This document shows, in pieces, positions 27,602 through 36,395 of a DNA stretch of 64,000 nt. The notes beneath the pieces are model-generated. The model did not search any database. It was not told where the DNA came from and saw only the letters and a program-made list of their open reading frames with translations. This DNA is from Nocardia cyriacigeorgica. Its GTDB lineage: Bacteria; Actinomycetota; Actinomycetes; Mycobacteriales; Mycobacteriaceae. The DNA lies in the NCBI RefSeq assembly GCF_029868385.1, contig NZ_JARWNX010000054.1:62001-126000 (forward strand), given 5' to 3'. Every line of letters begins with the position of its first letter. Within the stretch, counting starts at the first letter, position 1. A program made the translations under genes and the position numbers.

Positions 27602-29389
27602 ATGACCGATTTCGATCTCGTCGTCACCGACGGCCTCTGGTTCGACGGCACCGGCGCCGCACCGCTGCGCCGCAATCTCGGCATCCGCGCCGGCATCGTC
27701 GAGCAGGTATCGGCAGATCCGCTCCCGGTCGGCCCGAACACCGAGGTCATCGACGCGCGCGGCATGTGGGTGATGCCCGGATTCATCGACGTGCACACCC
27801 ACTACGACGCCGAAATCCTGATCAAACCCGAACTCTCGGAATCGGTGCGGCACGGTGTGACCACCGTCGTCGTCGGCAACTGCTCGCTGTCGACGATCCT
27901 GGCCGCCAACTCCGACTGCGCCGATATCTTCAGCCGGGTCGAGGCGGTACCGCGCGATGCCGTGCACGGTGTGCTGGAACGCGAACGCACCTGGAGTGAT
28001 CCGGCCGAATACGCGAAGGCGCTCGACGCCCTGCCGCTCGGACCGAATGTCGCCGCATTCCTCGGCCATTCGGATCTGCGCACCCATGTGCTCGGACTCG
28101 ACCGCGCCGTCACCAGGCAGACCAGACCATCGCGCGCCGAACTCGAACGGATGCAGGCCTATCTCGATCAGGCGGTGGACGCGGGCTTCCTCGGGATGTC
28201 GTCGATGTCGAATACGCTCGACAAGATCGACGGCGATATCTACCGTTCGCGCTCGCTACCGTCGACCTATGCCCGCGGACGCGAGATCCGCGCGTTGAAC
28301 AAGGTGTTGCGCAGGCGTGAGCGCATTCTGCAAAGTGCGCCGACGGTGAACTTCCGGCCCAATATCTGGAAGTTCTTCCTCGCCAGCTCCGGGCTGGCCG
28401 GACGCAAGAAGCTCAAGACCTCACTGCTGTCGGCGGCCGATTCCAAGGCCTACCCGCCGCTGGTCTACTTCATGATGTACACCGCACCGCTGCTGAACCG
28501 GTTCGCGCGCACCGAATTCCGCTGGCAGCATCTGCCGGTGCCGTTCACCGTCTACGCCGACGGCATCGATCTGGTGGTGTTCGAGGAGTTCGGCGCTGGT
28601 GCGGCGGCGCTGCATCTCAAGGATGAAGTCGAACGCAACGAACTGCTGCGCGACGAGGACTATCGGCGCTGGTTCCGCAAGAACTACGACGACAAATTCT
28701 CACCGCGGATCTGGCATCGCAATTTCTTCGACGCCGAGATCCTCGCCTGCCCGGACGAATCGGTGGTGGGCAGATCGATCGGACAGGTCGGCGCCGACCG
28801 CGGCATCCACCCGGTGGACGCCTATCTGGACCTGGTCGTCGAATACGGGACGAACCTGCGCTGGCGCACCACGGTCGCCAATCATCGCCCGAGATTCGCC
28901 GACAAACTGGCCGCCAATCCAGGCGTCCAGATGGGATTCGGTGACGCGGGCGCGCACCTGCGCAATATGGCCTTCTACAACTACCACCTGCGCTTGCTGG
29001 AGCGGGTCGCACGAGCCCGGACCACACCGCGGCCCTTCCTCTCGGTGCAGCGCGCGGTACATCGGCTGACCGGCGAACTCGCGCAGTGGTACGGCATCGA
29101 CGCGGGTTTGCTGCGGTGCGGCGACCGCGCCGATCTGGTAATCGTCGACCCGGCCGGGCTGGACGAGTCGGTGCACGAGCTGCACGAACACCCGATGCCG
29201 GAGTTCGGCCTCGATCGGATGGTCAACCGCAATGACCGCGCCGTGCGCGCCACCGTCGTCAACGGCGTTCCCGTCTACCGCGAGGGCGTCTTCGCCGACG
29301 GACTCGGAAAGCACTGGGGCACCGGACAGTTCCTGCGGGCCGGACAGCAGTCCCGGCGCGCACCCGACACCGCCGCCGCGCACGCCTGA
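27602..29389 (+). CDS. Amidohydrolase, N-acyl-D-amino-acid deacylase family
   Basis: A 595-residue amidohydrolase of the D-aminoacylase/dihydroorotase-like group. The metal site begins with the HTHYD motif (PGFIDVHTHYDAEI, about residue 66). The GNCSLS segment resembles the D-aminoacylase Cys ligand region, further histidines occur in LGHSDLRTH, and the late aspartate is in MGFGDAGAH. The C-terminal beta-sandwich has GDRADLVIVDP. It would hydrolyse an N-acyl or cyclic amide, but substrates for these family members are poorly predictable. ATG 27602 has AGGAG six bases away. It lies 10 bp after the EphD-like gene. Confidence 0.87.
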   Translation: MTDFDLVVTDGLWFDGTGAAPLRRNLGIRAGIVEQVSADPLPVGPNTEVIDARGMWVMPGFIDVHTHYDAEILIKPELSESVRHGVTTVVVGNCSLSTILAANSDCADIFSRVEAVPRDAVHGVLERERTWSDPAEYAKALDALPLGPNVAAFLGHSDLRTHVLGLDRAVTRQTRPSRAELERMQAYLDQAVDAGFLGMSSMSNTLDKIDGDIYRSRSLPSTYARGREIRALNKVLRRRERILQSAPTVNFRPNIWKFFLASSGLAGRKKLKTSLLSAADSKAYPPLVYFMMYTAPLLNRFARTEFRWQHLPVPFTVYADGIDLVVFEEFGAGAAALHLKDEVERNELLRDEDYRRWFRKNYDDKFSPRIWHRNFFDAEILACPDESVVGRSIGQVGADRGIHPVDAYLDLVVEYGTNLRWRTTVANHRPRFADKLAANPGVQMGFGDAGAHLRNMAFYNYHLRLLERVARARTTPRPFLSVQRAVHRLTGELAQWYGIDAGLLRCGDRADLVIVDPAGLDESVHELHEHPMPEFGLDRMVNRNDRAVRATVVNGVPVYREGVFADGLGKHWGTGQFLRAGQQSRRAPDTAAAHA

Positions 29390-29409
29390 GACCGGAGGGG
29401 ACGACAGAG

Positions 29410-30312
29410 ATGAGATTTCGCAGGAAGTCCGGGCCGGTGCGCGTCGATCCCGGCGCGGTGTCCTTACAGGCCCGCAATGTGCAGTTCGATTGGACCGATA
29501 CGCCACTGCATTGGATACCGGACGAGCCGATCGCCTCCCATGTGATGAACTCGCTGAATCTGCTGCTGCCGGAGGGTGAGCGGATGTTCTGCCAGACCTT
29601 TTCCGAGGCGCTGCCGATGGTGCGCGACGAGAAGGTGCGCGAGGACATGATCGGCTTCATTGGCCAGGAATCGATGCACGCCGAAACCCACAACAAGGTG
29701 CTCGACCAGGTGCTGTCCGGGCAGGGAATCGATGTCGAACCCTATGTGCGGCAGGCCGAATTCCTGTTCCGTACCGCGGCCGGTCCGCGTCCGGCGCGCA
29801 GTGAGCGGGCGCGGCGGCAGCATCTGGTCGAACGGCTGGCGATCATCGCCTGCCTCGAGCATTTCTTCGCCTTCCTCGGCGACTGGGTGCTCAACGCCGA
29901 TCTGGAAGGGAAGAACGCCGATCCACGAATGGCGGACCTGTATCGGTGGCACGGCGCCGAAGAGGTCGAGCATCGCAATGTCGCCCACGATGTGGCGGTA
30001 TATTTCGGCGCCGGATACCTGCGCCGGGCGATACCGATGCTGCTGGTGTTTCCGCTGTTCATCGTGTTGGTCGCGCGCGGCACCAAATTCCTCGTCACCG
30101 CCGATCCGAGCCTGCCGACCATGGGGTACCTCCGGCTGACGATAAAGCTGTTCGGTGCGATGTGGCGCGGTGCGCTCCCCGGTGTGCCCTCGCTGCTGTG
30201 GAGCGCGCTGTCGACGTTCAACCCGCGCTATTCGCCGGAATCGGTCGGTTCGACCAGCCAGGCGGTGGCCTATCTGGCCACCTCGCCCGCGGCCAAGGCG
30301 ATCGCGTCGTGA
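29410..30312 (+). CDS. PF10118 putative metal-dependent hydrolase / di-iron protein
   Basis: A 300-residue protein of the family called 'predicted metal-dependent hydrolase' (PF10118). Two Glu/His helices suggest a ferritin-like di-metal site: GQESMHAETHN (about residue 85) and WHGAEEVEHRNVAHDV (about 182), with an extra Glu in CLEHFFAF. Membrane-type segments near the C-terminus (IPMLLVFPLFIVLVARGTKFL) suggest membrane association. The next gene, overlapping by four bases, encodes a flavin/Fe-S reductase, which would fit an oxygen-activating di-iron enzyme such as a desaturase or hydroxylase. That assignment is inferred. Confidence 0.8.
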   Translation: MRFRRKSGPVRVDPGAVSLQARNVQFDWTDTPLHWIPDEPIASHVMNSLNLLLPEGERMFCQTFSEALPMVRDEKVREDMIGFIGQESMHAETHNKVLDQVLSGQGIDVEPYVRQAEFLFRTAAGPRPARSERARRQHLVERLAIIACLEHFFAFLGDWVLNADLEGKNADPRMADLYRWHGAEEVEHRNVAHDVAVYFGAGYLRRAIPMLLVFPLFIVLVARGTKFLVTADPSLPTMGYLRLTIKLFGAMWRGALPGVPSLLWSALSTFNPRYSPESVGSTSQAVAYLATSPAAKAIAS

Positions 30313-31421
30313 ACGAGCTGTACCCCGCGCCGACCGCGGTGCCGCCCGCCCTTTACGGCACCCGCGAGCGCGACATCCTGATGCGGACGATGGCGCGACT
30401 GGCCGCGCTTCGGCTCGGCTGGGCCGGTGCGGTGCACCGTCGAGAACGCATCCTCGCCGCCGACGACGCCCGGACCCGGCTGACGATCACCGGACGGCAT
30501 CCGGTCGCCTCCGATGCCGAGGTGATGAGCCTGACCCTGCGCGCCCCCGACGGCGACACAGTGCCGCGGTGGTTCCCCGGCGCGCATATCGACCTGGAGC
30601 TGCCCTCGGGCCGGGTGCGGCAGTACTCGCTGTGCGGCGACCCCGGCGACAGGTCGAGCTACCGCATCGCGGTGCGCCGAATCCCCGGCGGCGGTGGCGG
30701 TTCGGTCGAGGTGCACCGGGATCTGCGCGTGGGTGACACGGTGTGGGTGCGCGGACCGCGTAACGCGTTTCCGTTCATCGTTCCCGGATACGACGGATCG
30801 CCTTCGACGCGAGCGCATTTCGTGGCGGGCGGGATCGGCATCACGCCCATCCTGCCGATGGTGCGGCTGGCGCAGCGGCTGGGCGTGGACTGGACCATGG
30901 TGTACACCGGACGCAGCCGCGACACCCTCCCGTTCCGCACCGAACTCGCGGAGTTCGGCAGCCGGGTCCTGGTACGGACCGATGATGAGCACGGACTACC
31001 CACCGGTGCGGATCTGCTGCCCGGCGTCGGTCCGGGCACCGCGGTCTTCTGCTGCGGGCCCGTCGCGATGACGGGTGCCGTGGCGAGCGCGGTGCGCGAG
31101 CTGTCCGGCGTCGCGCTGCATTCCGAACGGTTCTCCGCGCCGCCGGTGGTGGACGGTAAACCGTTCCGGATCGAGCTGGCCCGCACCGGCGCGATCATCG
31201 ACGTCCCCGCCGACCGCACCGCCCTCGAGACCGTGCTCGAGGCCCGGCCCGCCACCCCGTACTCCTGCCGTCAGGGGTTCTGCCGCACCTGTGTGGTTCG
31301 GGTGCTCGACGGCGACCCCGACCACCGCGACACCGCGCTCACCGAGGCCGAACGCGCCGCGGGCGCCATGCTGCTGTGCGTTTCCCGCTGCGACGGCGGC
31401 CGCCTGGTACTCGATCTCTGA
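30309..31421 (+). CDS. PDR/VanB-type oxidoreductase with C-terminal 2Fe-2S ferredoxin
   Basis: A 370-residue electron-transfer protein. Domains in order: a flavin-binding barrel (RQYSLCGDP, about 100-110), an NAD(P)H-binding domain (FVAGGIGITPILPM), and a plant-type 2Fe-2S ferredoxin domain with cysteines in SCRQGFCRTC plus a distal LLCVSRC. It would pass electrons from NAD(P)H to a partner oxygenase, most simply the PF10118 protein encoded upstream. GTG 30309 overlaps the preceding stop in GTGA, so the two are translationally coupled. The operon ends at a perfect hairpin at 31461. Confidence 0.9.
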   Translation: MNELYPAPTAVPPALYGTRERDILMRTMARLAALRLGWAGAVHRRERILAADDARTRLTITGRHPVASDAEVMSLTLRAPDGDTVPRWFPGAHIDLELPSGRVRQYSLCGDPGDRSSYRIAVRRIPGGGGGSVEVHRDLRVGDTVWVRGPRNAFPFIVPGYDGSPSTRAHFVAGGIGITPILPMVRLAQRLGVDWTMVYTGRSRDTLPFRTELAEFGSRVLVRTDDEHGLPTGADLLPGVGPGTAVFCCGPVAMTGAVASAVRELSGVALHSERFSAPPVVDGKPFRIELARTGAIIDVPADRTALETVLEARPATPYSCRQGFCRTCVVRVLDGDPDHRDTALTEAERAAGAMLLCVSRCDGGRLVLDL

Positions 31422-31460
31422 CCGGCGGCTGGTGGTCCGGCAGCCGATGCGACTCGTCTC

Positions 31461-31493
31461 GGCGGAGTTCACCCGGATCGGGTGAACTCCGCC
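31461..31493 (+). terminator. Perfect hairpin ending the four-gene operon
   Basis: A 14-bp perfect stem (GGCGGAGTTCACCC at 31461-31474 with 31480-31493) and 5-nt loop lie 40 bp after the reductase stop. No U-tract follows. Confidence 0.65.
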
Positions 31494-31594
31494 GCTGGCC
31501 CTGTCCCGCACCGACGCGGAGTGGTTGACTGAGCGAACGCCGACCGGGTTCGGACGGTCGGTCATCCGACTCGAATGCCAGGGAGGTTCTGCTG

Positions 31595-32407
31595 ATGCCA
31601 ACCCGCGATGACGCCTGGCCGGAAGGCACACCCTGCTGGGTGGACTGCCAGGTCGATGATGTGGCTCGGGCCCGCACGTTCTACGCCGATCTGTTCGGCT
31701 GGGAGATCCCGGACAGTCCGCAGGACACGGGCGGATATCTGATCGCACTGCGCAACGGGCGCGCGGCGGCCGGTATAGGACCCAAGCCCGCCGGTATGCC
31801 GATGCCGTCGGTGTGGACCACCTATCTCGCCGCCGACGATGCCGACGCGGTCGCCGCGCGAGTCGGCGCGGCCGGTGGGACGGTGATCATGCCGCCGTTC
31901 GATGTGCTCGATGTCGGCCGCATGTTCGTCGCGGCCGATCCGACCGGTGGCGTCTTCGGGGTGTGGCAGTCCATGGCCCACACCGGCGCGGGCGTGTACA
32001 ACGAGCACGCCGCCTACTGCTGGAACGAACTGCACACCGGCGATTACCGCCGAGCGCAGGAGTTCTATGCCTCGGTGTTCGGCTGGAAGTACACCGAGAT
32101 CGGTGACGGCGAGAACTTCGTCTACTCGACCTTCGGCCGGGGCGGCGACGACTATCCACTCGGCGGGATCAACGACGCGACGAAAATGCCCGGCGGCGAC
32201 CAATCGTATTGGCTGGCCTGGTTCCAGGTCGATGACACCGATACCGCGCTCACCCGTGCGGCCGAACTCGGCGCGACGGTGGTGAGTGGGCCCGAGGACA
32301 GCCCGTTCGGCCGTCAGGGCGTCCTCCGTGCGCCGCAAGGCGAGACGTTCGCCGTCATCGATCCGACCCGTACCGTCGGCGAACCACCGACCGGCCAGTC
32401 CTCCTGA
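31595..32407 (+). CDS. Two-domain VOC (glyoxalase/bleomycin-resistance fold) protein
   Basis: A 270-residue protein with two VOC modules, about residues 10-125 (WVDCQVDDVARARTFYADLFGWEI...AADPTGGVFGVWQ) and 140-262 (WNELHTGDYRRAQEFYASVFGWKY...RAPQGETFAVI). Such tandem proteins are often called 27 kDa antigen Cfp30B-like or hydroxylase-like in actinobacteria; the reaction is not predictable. ATG 31595 has GGGAGG upstream. It stands alone between two hairpin terminators and converges on ilvD. Confidence 0.87.
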   Translation: MPTRDDAWPEGTPCWVDCQVDDVARARTFYADLFGWEIPDSPQDTGGYLIALRNGRAAAGIGPKPAGMPMPSVWTTYLAADDADAVAARVGAAGGTVIMPPFDVLDVGRMFVAADPTGGVFGVWQSMAHTGAGVYNEHAAYCWNELHTGDYRRAQEFYASVFGWKYTEIGDGENFVYSTFGRGGDDYPLGGINDATKMPGGDQSYWLAWFQVDDTDTALTRAAELGATVVSGPEDSPFGRQGVLRAPQGETFAVIDPTRTVGEPPTGQSS

Positions 32408-32415
32408 CCGCGACC

Positions 32416-32449
32416 GCGGGCGCTCGCCCGATCGATCGCGAGCGCCCGC
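32416..32449. terminator. Bidirectional hairpin between the VOC gene and ilvD
   Basis: A 12-bp GC-rich stem (GCGGGCGCTCGC at 32416-32427 with 32438-32449) and 10-nt loop lie between two convergent genes. It has no U-tract and could terminate both. Confidence 0.6.
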
Positions 32450-32465
32450 ACCCTCCGGCCGATGT

Positions 32466-34181
32466 TCAGTCGCAGACCGCACCGAACGATGCCGAACCGA
32501 CCAGCTTCGAATACTTCGCCAGCACACCACGGGTATAGCGCGGCGGTAGCGGAGCCCACCCCACCCGCCTGCGGTCCAGTTCCGCTGGCTCGATGAGCAG
32601 GTCCAGCGTGCCCGCGGCGACGTCGAGGCGAATCCTGTCCCCGTCATGGACGAAGGCGATCGGCCCGCCGTCCACCGCCTCGGGCGCGACGTGCCCCACG
32701 CAGAGCCCGGTGGTGCCACCGGAGAACCGGCCATCGGTCAGCAGCAGCACATCCTTGCCGAGGCCAGCGCCCTTGATGGCGGCGGTGATCGCCAGCATCT
32801 CCCGCATGCCCGGCCCGCCCTTCGGGCCTTCGTAGCGGATCACCACCACATCGCCCGCCGTGATCGTGCCGTCCTCGAGCGCGTCCATCGCCGCGCGTTC
32901 CCGATCGAAGACGCGGGCGGTCCCGAGGAACACATCGGAATCGAAACCCGCCGATTTGACCACCGCACCGCCGGGGGCCAGGGAGCCGGCGAGGATGGTG
33001 ATCCCACCGGTCGGATGGATCGGCTCCGCCATGGCCCGCACCACCTTGCCGTCCGGGTCCGGTGGGGCGATCTCGGCCAGGTTCTCGGCGACGGTGCGGC
33101 CGGTCACGGTCAAGCATTGGCCGTGCAGCAGACCGGCGTCGAGCAGTGCCTTCATCATCACCGGCACCCCGCCGATGCGGTCCACATCGGTCATCACATG
33201 TTTGCCGAACGGTTTGACGTCGGCCAGATGCGGAACGCGGCGGCCGACGCGGGCGAAATCGTCGAGTGTGAGATCGACATTCGCCTCGTGGGCGATCGCC
33301 AGCAGATGCAGTACCGCGTTGGTCGAGCCGCCGAACGCCATCACGACGGCGATCGCGTTCTCGAAGGCTTCCTTGGTGAGAATGTCGGAGGTGGTGATTC
33401 CGCGGCGGATCAGCTCGACGACGGCCTGTCCGCTGCGCCGGGCATAACCGTCGCGTCGGCGGTCGGTCGCGGGCGGCGCCGCGCTGCCGGGCAGCGACAT
33501 TCCGAGCGCCTCGGCGGCGCTCGCCATCGTGTTCGCGGTGTACATACCGCCGCAGGCGCCCTCGCCCGGACAGATCGCCCGCTCGATGGCATCGACGTCC
33601 TCGCGGCTCATCAACCCGCGTGAGCAGGCGCCGACCGCCTCGAACGCATCGATGATCGTCACCTCACGTTCGCTGCCGTCCGACAGCTTCGCGATGCCGG
33701 GAAGGATCGACCCCGCGTAGAGGAAGACGCTGGCCAGATTCAGCCGGGCCGCCGCCATCATCATGCCCGGCAGCGATTTATCGCAGCCCGCGAGCAGGAC
33801 CGAACCGTCGAGACGCTCGGCCTGCATGACCGTCTCGACGCTGTCGGCGATCACCTCACGCGAGACCAGCGAGAAATGCATTCCCTCGTGCCCCATGGAG
33901 ATGCCGTCCGATACCGAGATGGTGCCGAACTGCATCGGATACCCGCCCGCTGCGAATACACCGTCCTTACAGCCCTTGGCCAGCCGATCCAGTGAGAGGT
34001 TGCACGGGGTGATCTCGTTCCACGACGAGGCCACCCCGATCTGCGCCTTCTCGAAATCGTCATCGCCCATGCCGACCGCGCGCAGCATTCCGCGCGCGGC
34101 GGTTTTCTCCAGGCCATCGGTGACATCGCGGCTGCGGGGCTTGATATCGGGGTTCTCCGGAAGATTGGCCACGATCCTCAT
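32466..34181 (-). CDS. ilvD: Dihydroxy-acid dehydratase
   Basis: The third common enzyme of valine, leucine and isoleucine synthesis, converting 2,3-dihydroxy acids to 2-oxo acids in the cytoplasm. The 571-residue protein follows the M. tuberculosis enzyme throughout. Fe-S cluster cysteines are visible as Cys60 (ITPCNLS), Cys133 (AGCDKSLPG) and Cys204/210 (ICPGEGACGGMYTANTM), and the C-terminal GRFSGGTTGLCVGH region is present. The start is uncertain: GTG 34196, ATG 34184 and ATG 34181 are in frame and none has a convincing SD. No other ilv gene is adjacent. Confidence 0.95.
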   Translation of the reverse strand: MRIVANLPENPDIKPRSRDVTDGLEKTAARGMLRAVGMGDDDFEKAQIGVASSWNEITPCNLSLDRLAKGCKDGVFAAGGYPMQFGTISVSDGISMGHEGMHFSLVSREVIADSVETVMQAERLDGSVLLAGCDKSLPGMMMAAARLNLASVFLYAGSILPGIAKLSDGSEREVTIIDAFEAVGACSRGLMSREDVDAIERAICPGEGACGGMYTANTMASAAEALGMSLPGSAAPPATDRRRDGYARRSGQAVVELIRRGITTSDILTKEAFENAIAVVMAFGGSTNAVLHLLAIAHEANVDLTLDDFARVGRRVPHLADVKPFGKHVMTDVDRIGGVPVMMKALLDAGLLHGQCLTVTGRTVAENLAEIAPPDPDGKVVRAMAEPIHPTGGITILAGSLAPGGAVVKSAGFDSDVFLGTARVFDRERAAMDALEDGTITAGDVVVIRYEGPKGGPGMREMLAITAAIKGAGLGKDVLLLTDGRFSGGTTGLCVGHVAPEAVDGGPIAFVHDGDRIRLDVAAGTLDLLIEPAELDRRRVGWAPLPPRYTRGVLAKYSKLVGSASFGAVCD

Positions 34182-34259
34182 CATCCTCGGTCGCACCGAT
34201 TCCGGAGGGCATCTCCGCCGGTGTTTTCAGCCGACCATCGGCTGACCGGCCGGCACGAC

Positions 34260-34613
34260 TCAGGAAGCGCTACCGGTCGACGGGAAAGGGATGATCGGCC
34301 ACATGTAGTACCCGCCGTAACTCGGGTAACCGTAGCCGCCATAGCCATAACCGCCGTAGCCCGGGTAGCCGTACCCGTAACCGCCGTAGCCGCCGTATCC
34401 GCCATAGCCGTAACCGCCGTAGCCATAGCCGTAGTACACGGCGTCGCCGGAGGCGTCCGGCGCCTGCTCGACGGTGTGGATGGGTTCGAGCACGAGCGGC
34501 TCGGCGGCGGCGGGGGCCAGCACCAGCGCCGCGGGCACGAGAGCGATCGCGGCGACGGCGGCCACACGGGCGACGCCACGGCGGGCGCGTGCGAGGACAG
34601 TGGTTCGGTTCAT
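34260..34613 (-). CDS. Secreted Gly-Tyr repeat protein
   Basis: A 117-residue exported protein. Residues 1-38 form a long signal peptide (basic RARRGVARVAAV, hydrophobic core, AAAEP cleavage site). After a short acidic stretch comes about 45 residues made almost only of Gly and Tyr in GYG/YGG repeats with a few Pro, then a hydrophobic MWPIIPFPS tail. ATG 34613 has AAGGAG five bases upstream. I do not recognise a family; the composition resembles adhesive, cell-wall or phase-separating low-complexity proteins. It is divergent from the TPR-like gene across a palindromic site. Confidence 0.72.
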   Translation of the reverse strand: MNRTTVLARARRGVARVAAVAAIALVPAALVLAPAAAEPLVLEPIHTVEQAPDASGDAVYYGYGYGGYGYGGYGGYGGYGYGYPGYGGYGYGGYGYPSYGGYYMWPIIPFPSTGSAS

Positions 34614-34705
34614 CGGAACTCCTTGTTCGGATCGCACCGCCGCATACGGTTCGACGATGCCTTGCGCGGTCCGCGCGGTGGTGCGGACTCGCTGTACTTA
34701 TCTCC

Positions 34706-34724
34706 GTTTAATGTACCGTTAAAC
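34706..34724. promoter_or_regulatory. Palindromic operator-like site in a divergent promoter
   Basis: GTTTAA-N7-TTAAAC (34706-34724) lies about midway between the Gly-Tyr protein gene and the TPR-like gene. The AT-rich palindrome in this GC-rich DNA is conspicuous. The arms resemble the GTTTA/TAAAC arms of the exporter operators at 2131-2163, though with different spacing. Confidence 0.45.
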
Positions 34725-34795
34725 AACGGCACGCTCAATAGGTTTCCAGCGGTATCCGGTAGCCCACACATCCGGCTGCTGCGTACCTCGCATCT

Positions 34796-36385
34796 GTGGC
34801 AGACTCGGCCCGATCACCCGGACCGGCCGATCGGCGACCGGAGACGGAAGGTGATGCGGGAGTTGGGATCGCGATGGATCTGAGCGCCGTCGAGCGCCGG
34901 GTGGCCACGGATCGTCGTGCGGCCATGGACCGTTCGGCCGAATCCGAACTACAACTGGCGACATCGCTGTGCGAACTGGCAACCGCCCTCGCCGCGACCA
35001 AGGCAGACCCCTCCGCCCGCGACCGTTCGGCCGCCGCGCTGGAACCCGCACAGGAGGCGGTGCTGATCCGCCTGCGCTGGCTCACCAACGGCCATGTCTC
35101 CGCCCAGTTCGCCGGACAGGTCCAGGACGCGCTGCGCATCCTGGAACAGGCCGCGCGCGCCATCGGGCACCGGGAACTGGCCACCGCGACCATCCGCGAC
35201 GCCTGCAACGCCTACCGGCACGTGGCATCCACCCATCCCAATGCCGCAGGCGTCTGCGCCGACGGACTGTCCAAATGCGGTGTGTGGCTGTGCCGTCTCG
35301 ACCCGGGCGCGGCCGTCGCGGCCACCGAGGAAGCGGTGCGGATCCGGGCCGGGCTCTTCGCCGCCGACCCCGATCAATCCAGCAAGTATCTCGCCAGCCT
35401 GAACACGCTGCTGCGCACGCTGATGGTCGGCAGACAGCGCAAACAGGCCGTCGCCATGTACCGCGAGCGGTACGCCGCGCTCACCTCGCCCGCGATGACC
35501 ACGGCCATGCGCGAGACGAAGATCGGCGAGATCGGCTTCACCGGTAAGACACTCGGCGCGCTGACCAAACTGGACTGCCCCACCCTCGAACGCGCGGGCA
35601 GGCTGACCCAGCAGCAGATCCTGTATCAGAGCGCGGGCGATCTCTCCACGATCGAGGAGATCAACTGGAATCTGGCGCTGGTCGGATTGAAACCGCTGGC
35701 GGCGGGTGCGCTGCCCGATCCGCCCTCCAAGCCGGTCGATATCGCCACCTCGTTCGGCGCGCTCGCGGTGCGCTGCTCCGCGACGGATGCGCTCGCCCAG
35801 ATTCGCGCGGCGGTCATCGCGGCCTATGCGGTCGACGATGCGCACCCCGTCGATATCTCCGCCTTCCACGGTGTGGACCGCACCCACTGGAGCACACCGG
35901 ATCCCGAGCTGAACACCGCCGACCGACTCGGCGACGATCTGGTGCTGATCGAACGGCTGTCCGGCAGCTGGGTCGCGGTGCAGAGCTTGAACTGGGAGAT
36001 CGCGCCTGTCGGCAGACATCCGCTGGCGCTGCGGTTGTCGCAGCGCTGGCCGGTGGTGAGCGTGACGACCGTCGAGCAGCTGTCCTATGAACTGTGCTGG
36101 TACGACCAGGGCGTGCCGACGCAGTACGCGGCGCTCGGCCGTCCCGCCGAACCCACACCGCTGAATACTCCGTTGGCGCCCTTGAACTTCGGTGTGCTGG
36201 CCGATTACGGCGCCGACTACGCCTCGGAGACGCAGGTGCGCGCGGCGTTCGGCAACACTCCCATGTTCGCCAAGCTGACCCAGCTGCCCGCCAGCGGTAT
36301 CCGGCAGGCCGTCGAGGCGCGTCCGCTCACCGACTACGGCGAGCACGCGCTGTCGTTCCGCGGTGGTGCGGGACGGGCCTCGTAG
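34796..36385 (+). CDS. TPR-like repeat protein of unknown function
   Basis: A 529-residue protein. The first half (about 80-260) consists of paired helices with TPR character (DALRILEQAARAIGHRELATATIRDACNAY...LNTLLRTLMVGRQRKQAVAMYRERY). The second half has no recognised domain, and no signal peptide or membrane segment is seen. GTG 34796 has TACCTC six bases upstream, consistent with a leaderless start; ATG 34874 (MDLSAVERRV) with a distant GGGAG is the alternative. It is divergent from the Gly-Tyr secreted protein. Function unknown. Confidence 0.7.
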   Translation: MADSARSPGPADRRPETEGDAGVGIAMDLSAVERRVATDRRAAMDRSAESELQLATSLCELATALAATKADPSARDRSAAALEPAQEAVLIRLRWLTNGHVSAQFAGQVQDALRILEQAARAIGHRELATATIRDACNAYRHVASTHPNAAGVCADGLSKCGVWLCRLDPGAAVAATEEAVRIRAGLFAADPDQSSKYLASLNTLLRTLMVGRQRKQAVAMYRERYAALTSPAMTTAMRETKIGEIGFTGKTLGALTKLDCPTLERAGRLTQQQILYQSAGDLSTIEEINWNLALVGLKPLAAGALPDPPSKPVDIATSFGALAVRCSATDALAQIRAAVIAAYAVDDAHPVDISAFHGVDRTHWSTPDPELNTADRLGDDLVLIERLSGSWVAVQSLNWEIAPVGRHPLALRLSQRWPVVSVTTVEQLSYELCWYDQGVPTQYAALGRPAEPTPLNTPLAPLNFGVLADYGADYASETQVRAAFGNTPMFAKLTQLPASGIRQAVEARPLTDYGEHALSFRGGAGRAS

Positions 36386-36395
36386 TTCGGTGCGG

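Noticed and set aside
26488..27798. A 436-codon minus-strand frame over the EphD-like gene
   Set aside because: Antisense to clear catalytic motifs of the hydrolase and spans the operon start.
34949..36346. A 465-codon minus-strand frame opposite the TPR-like gene
   Set aside because: Shadow composition, no SD or domain; the plus-strand frame has ordinary protein character.
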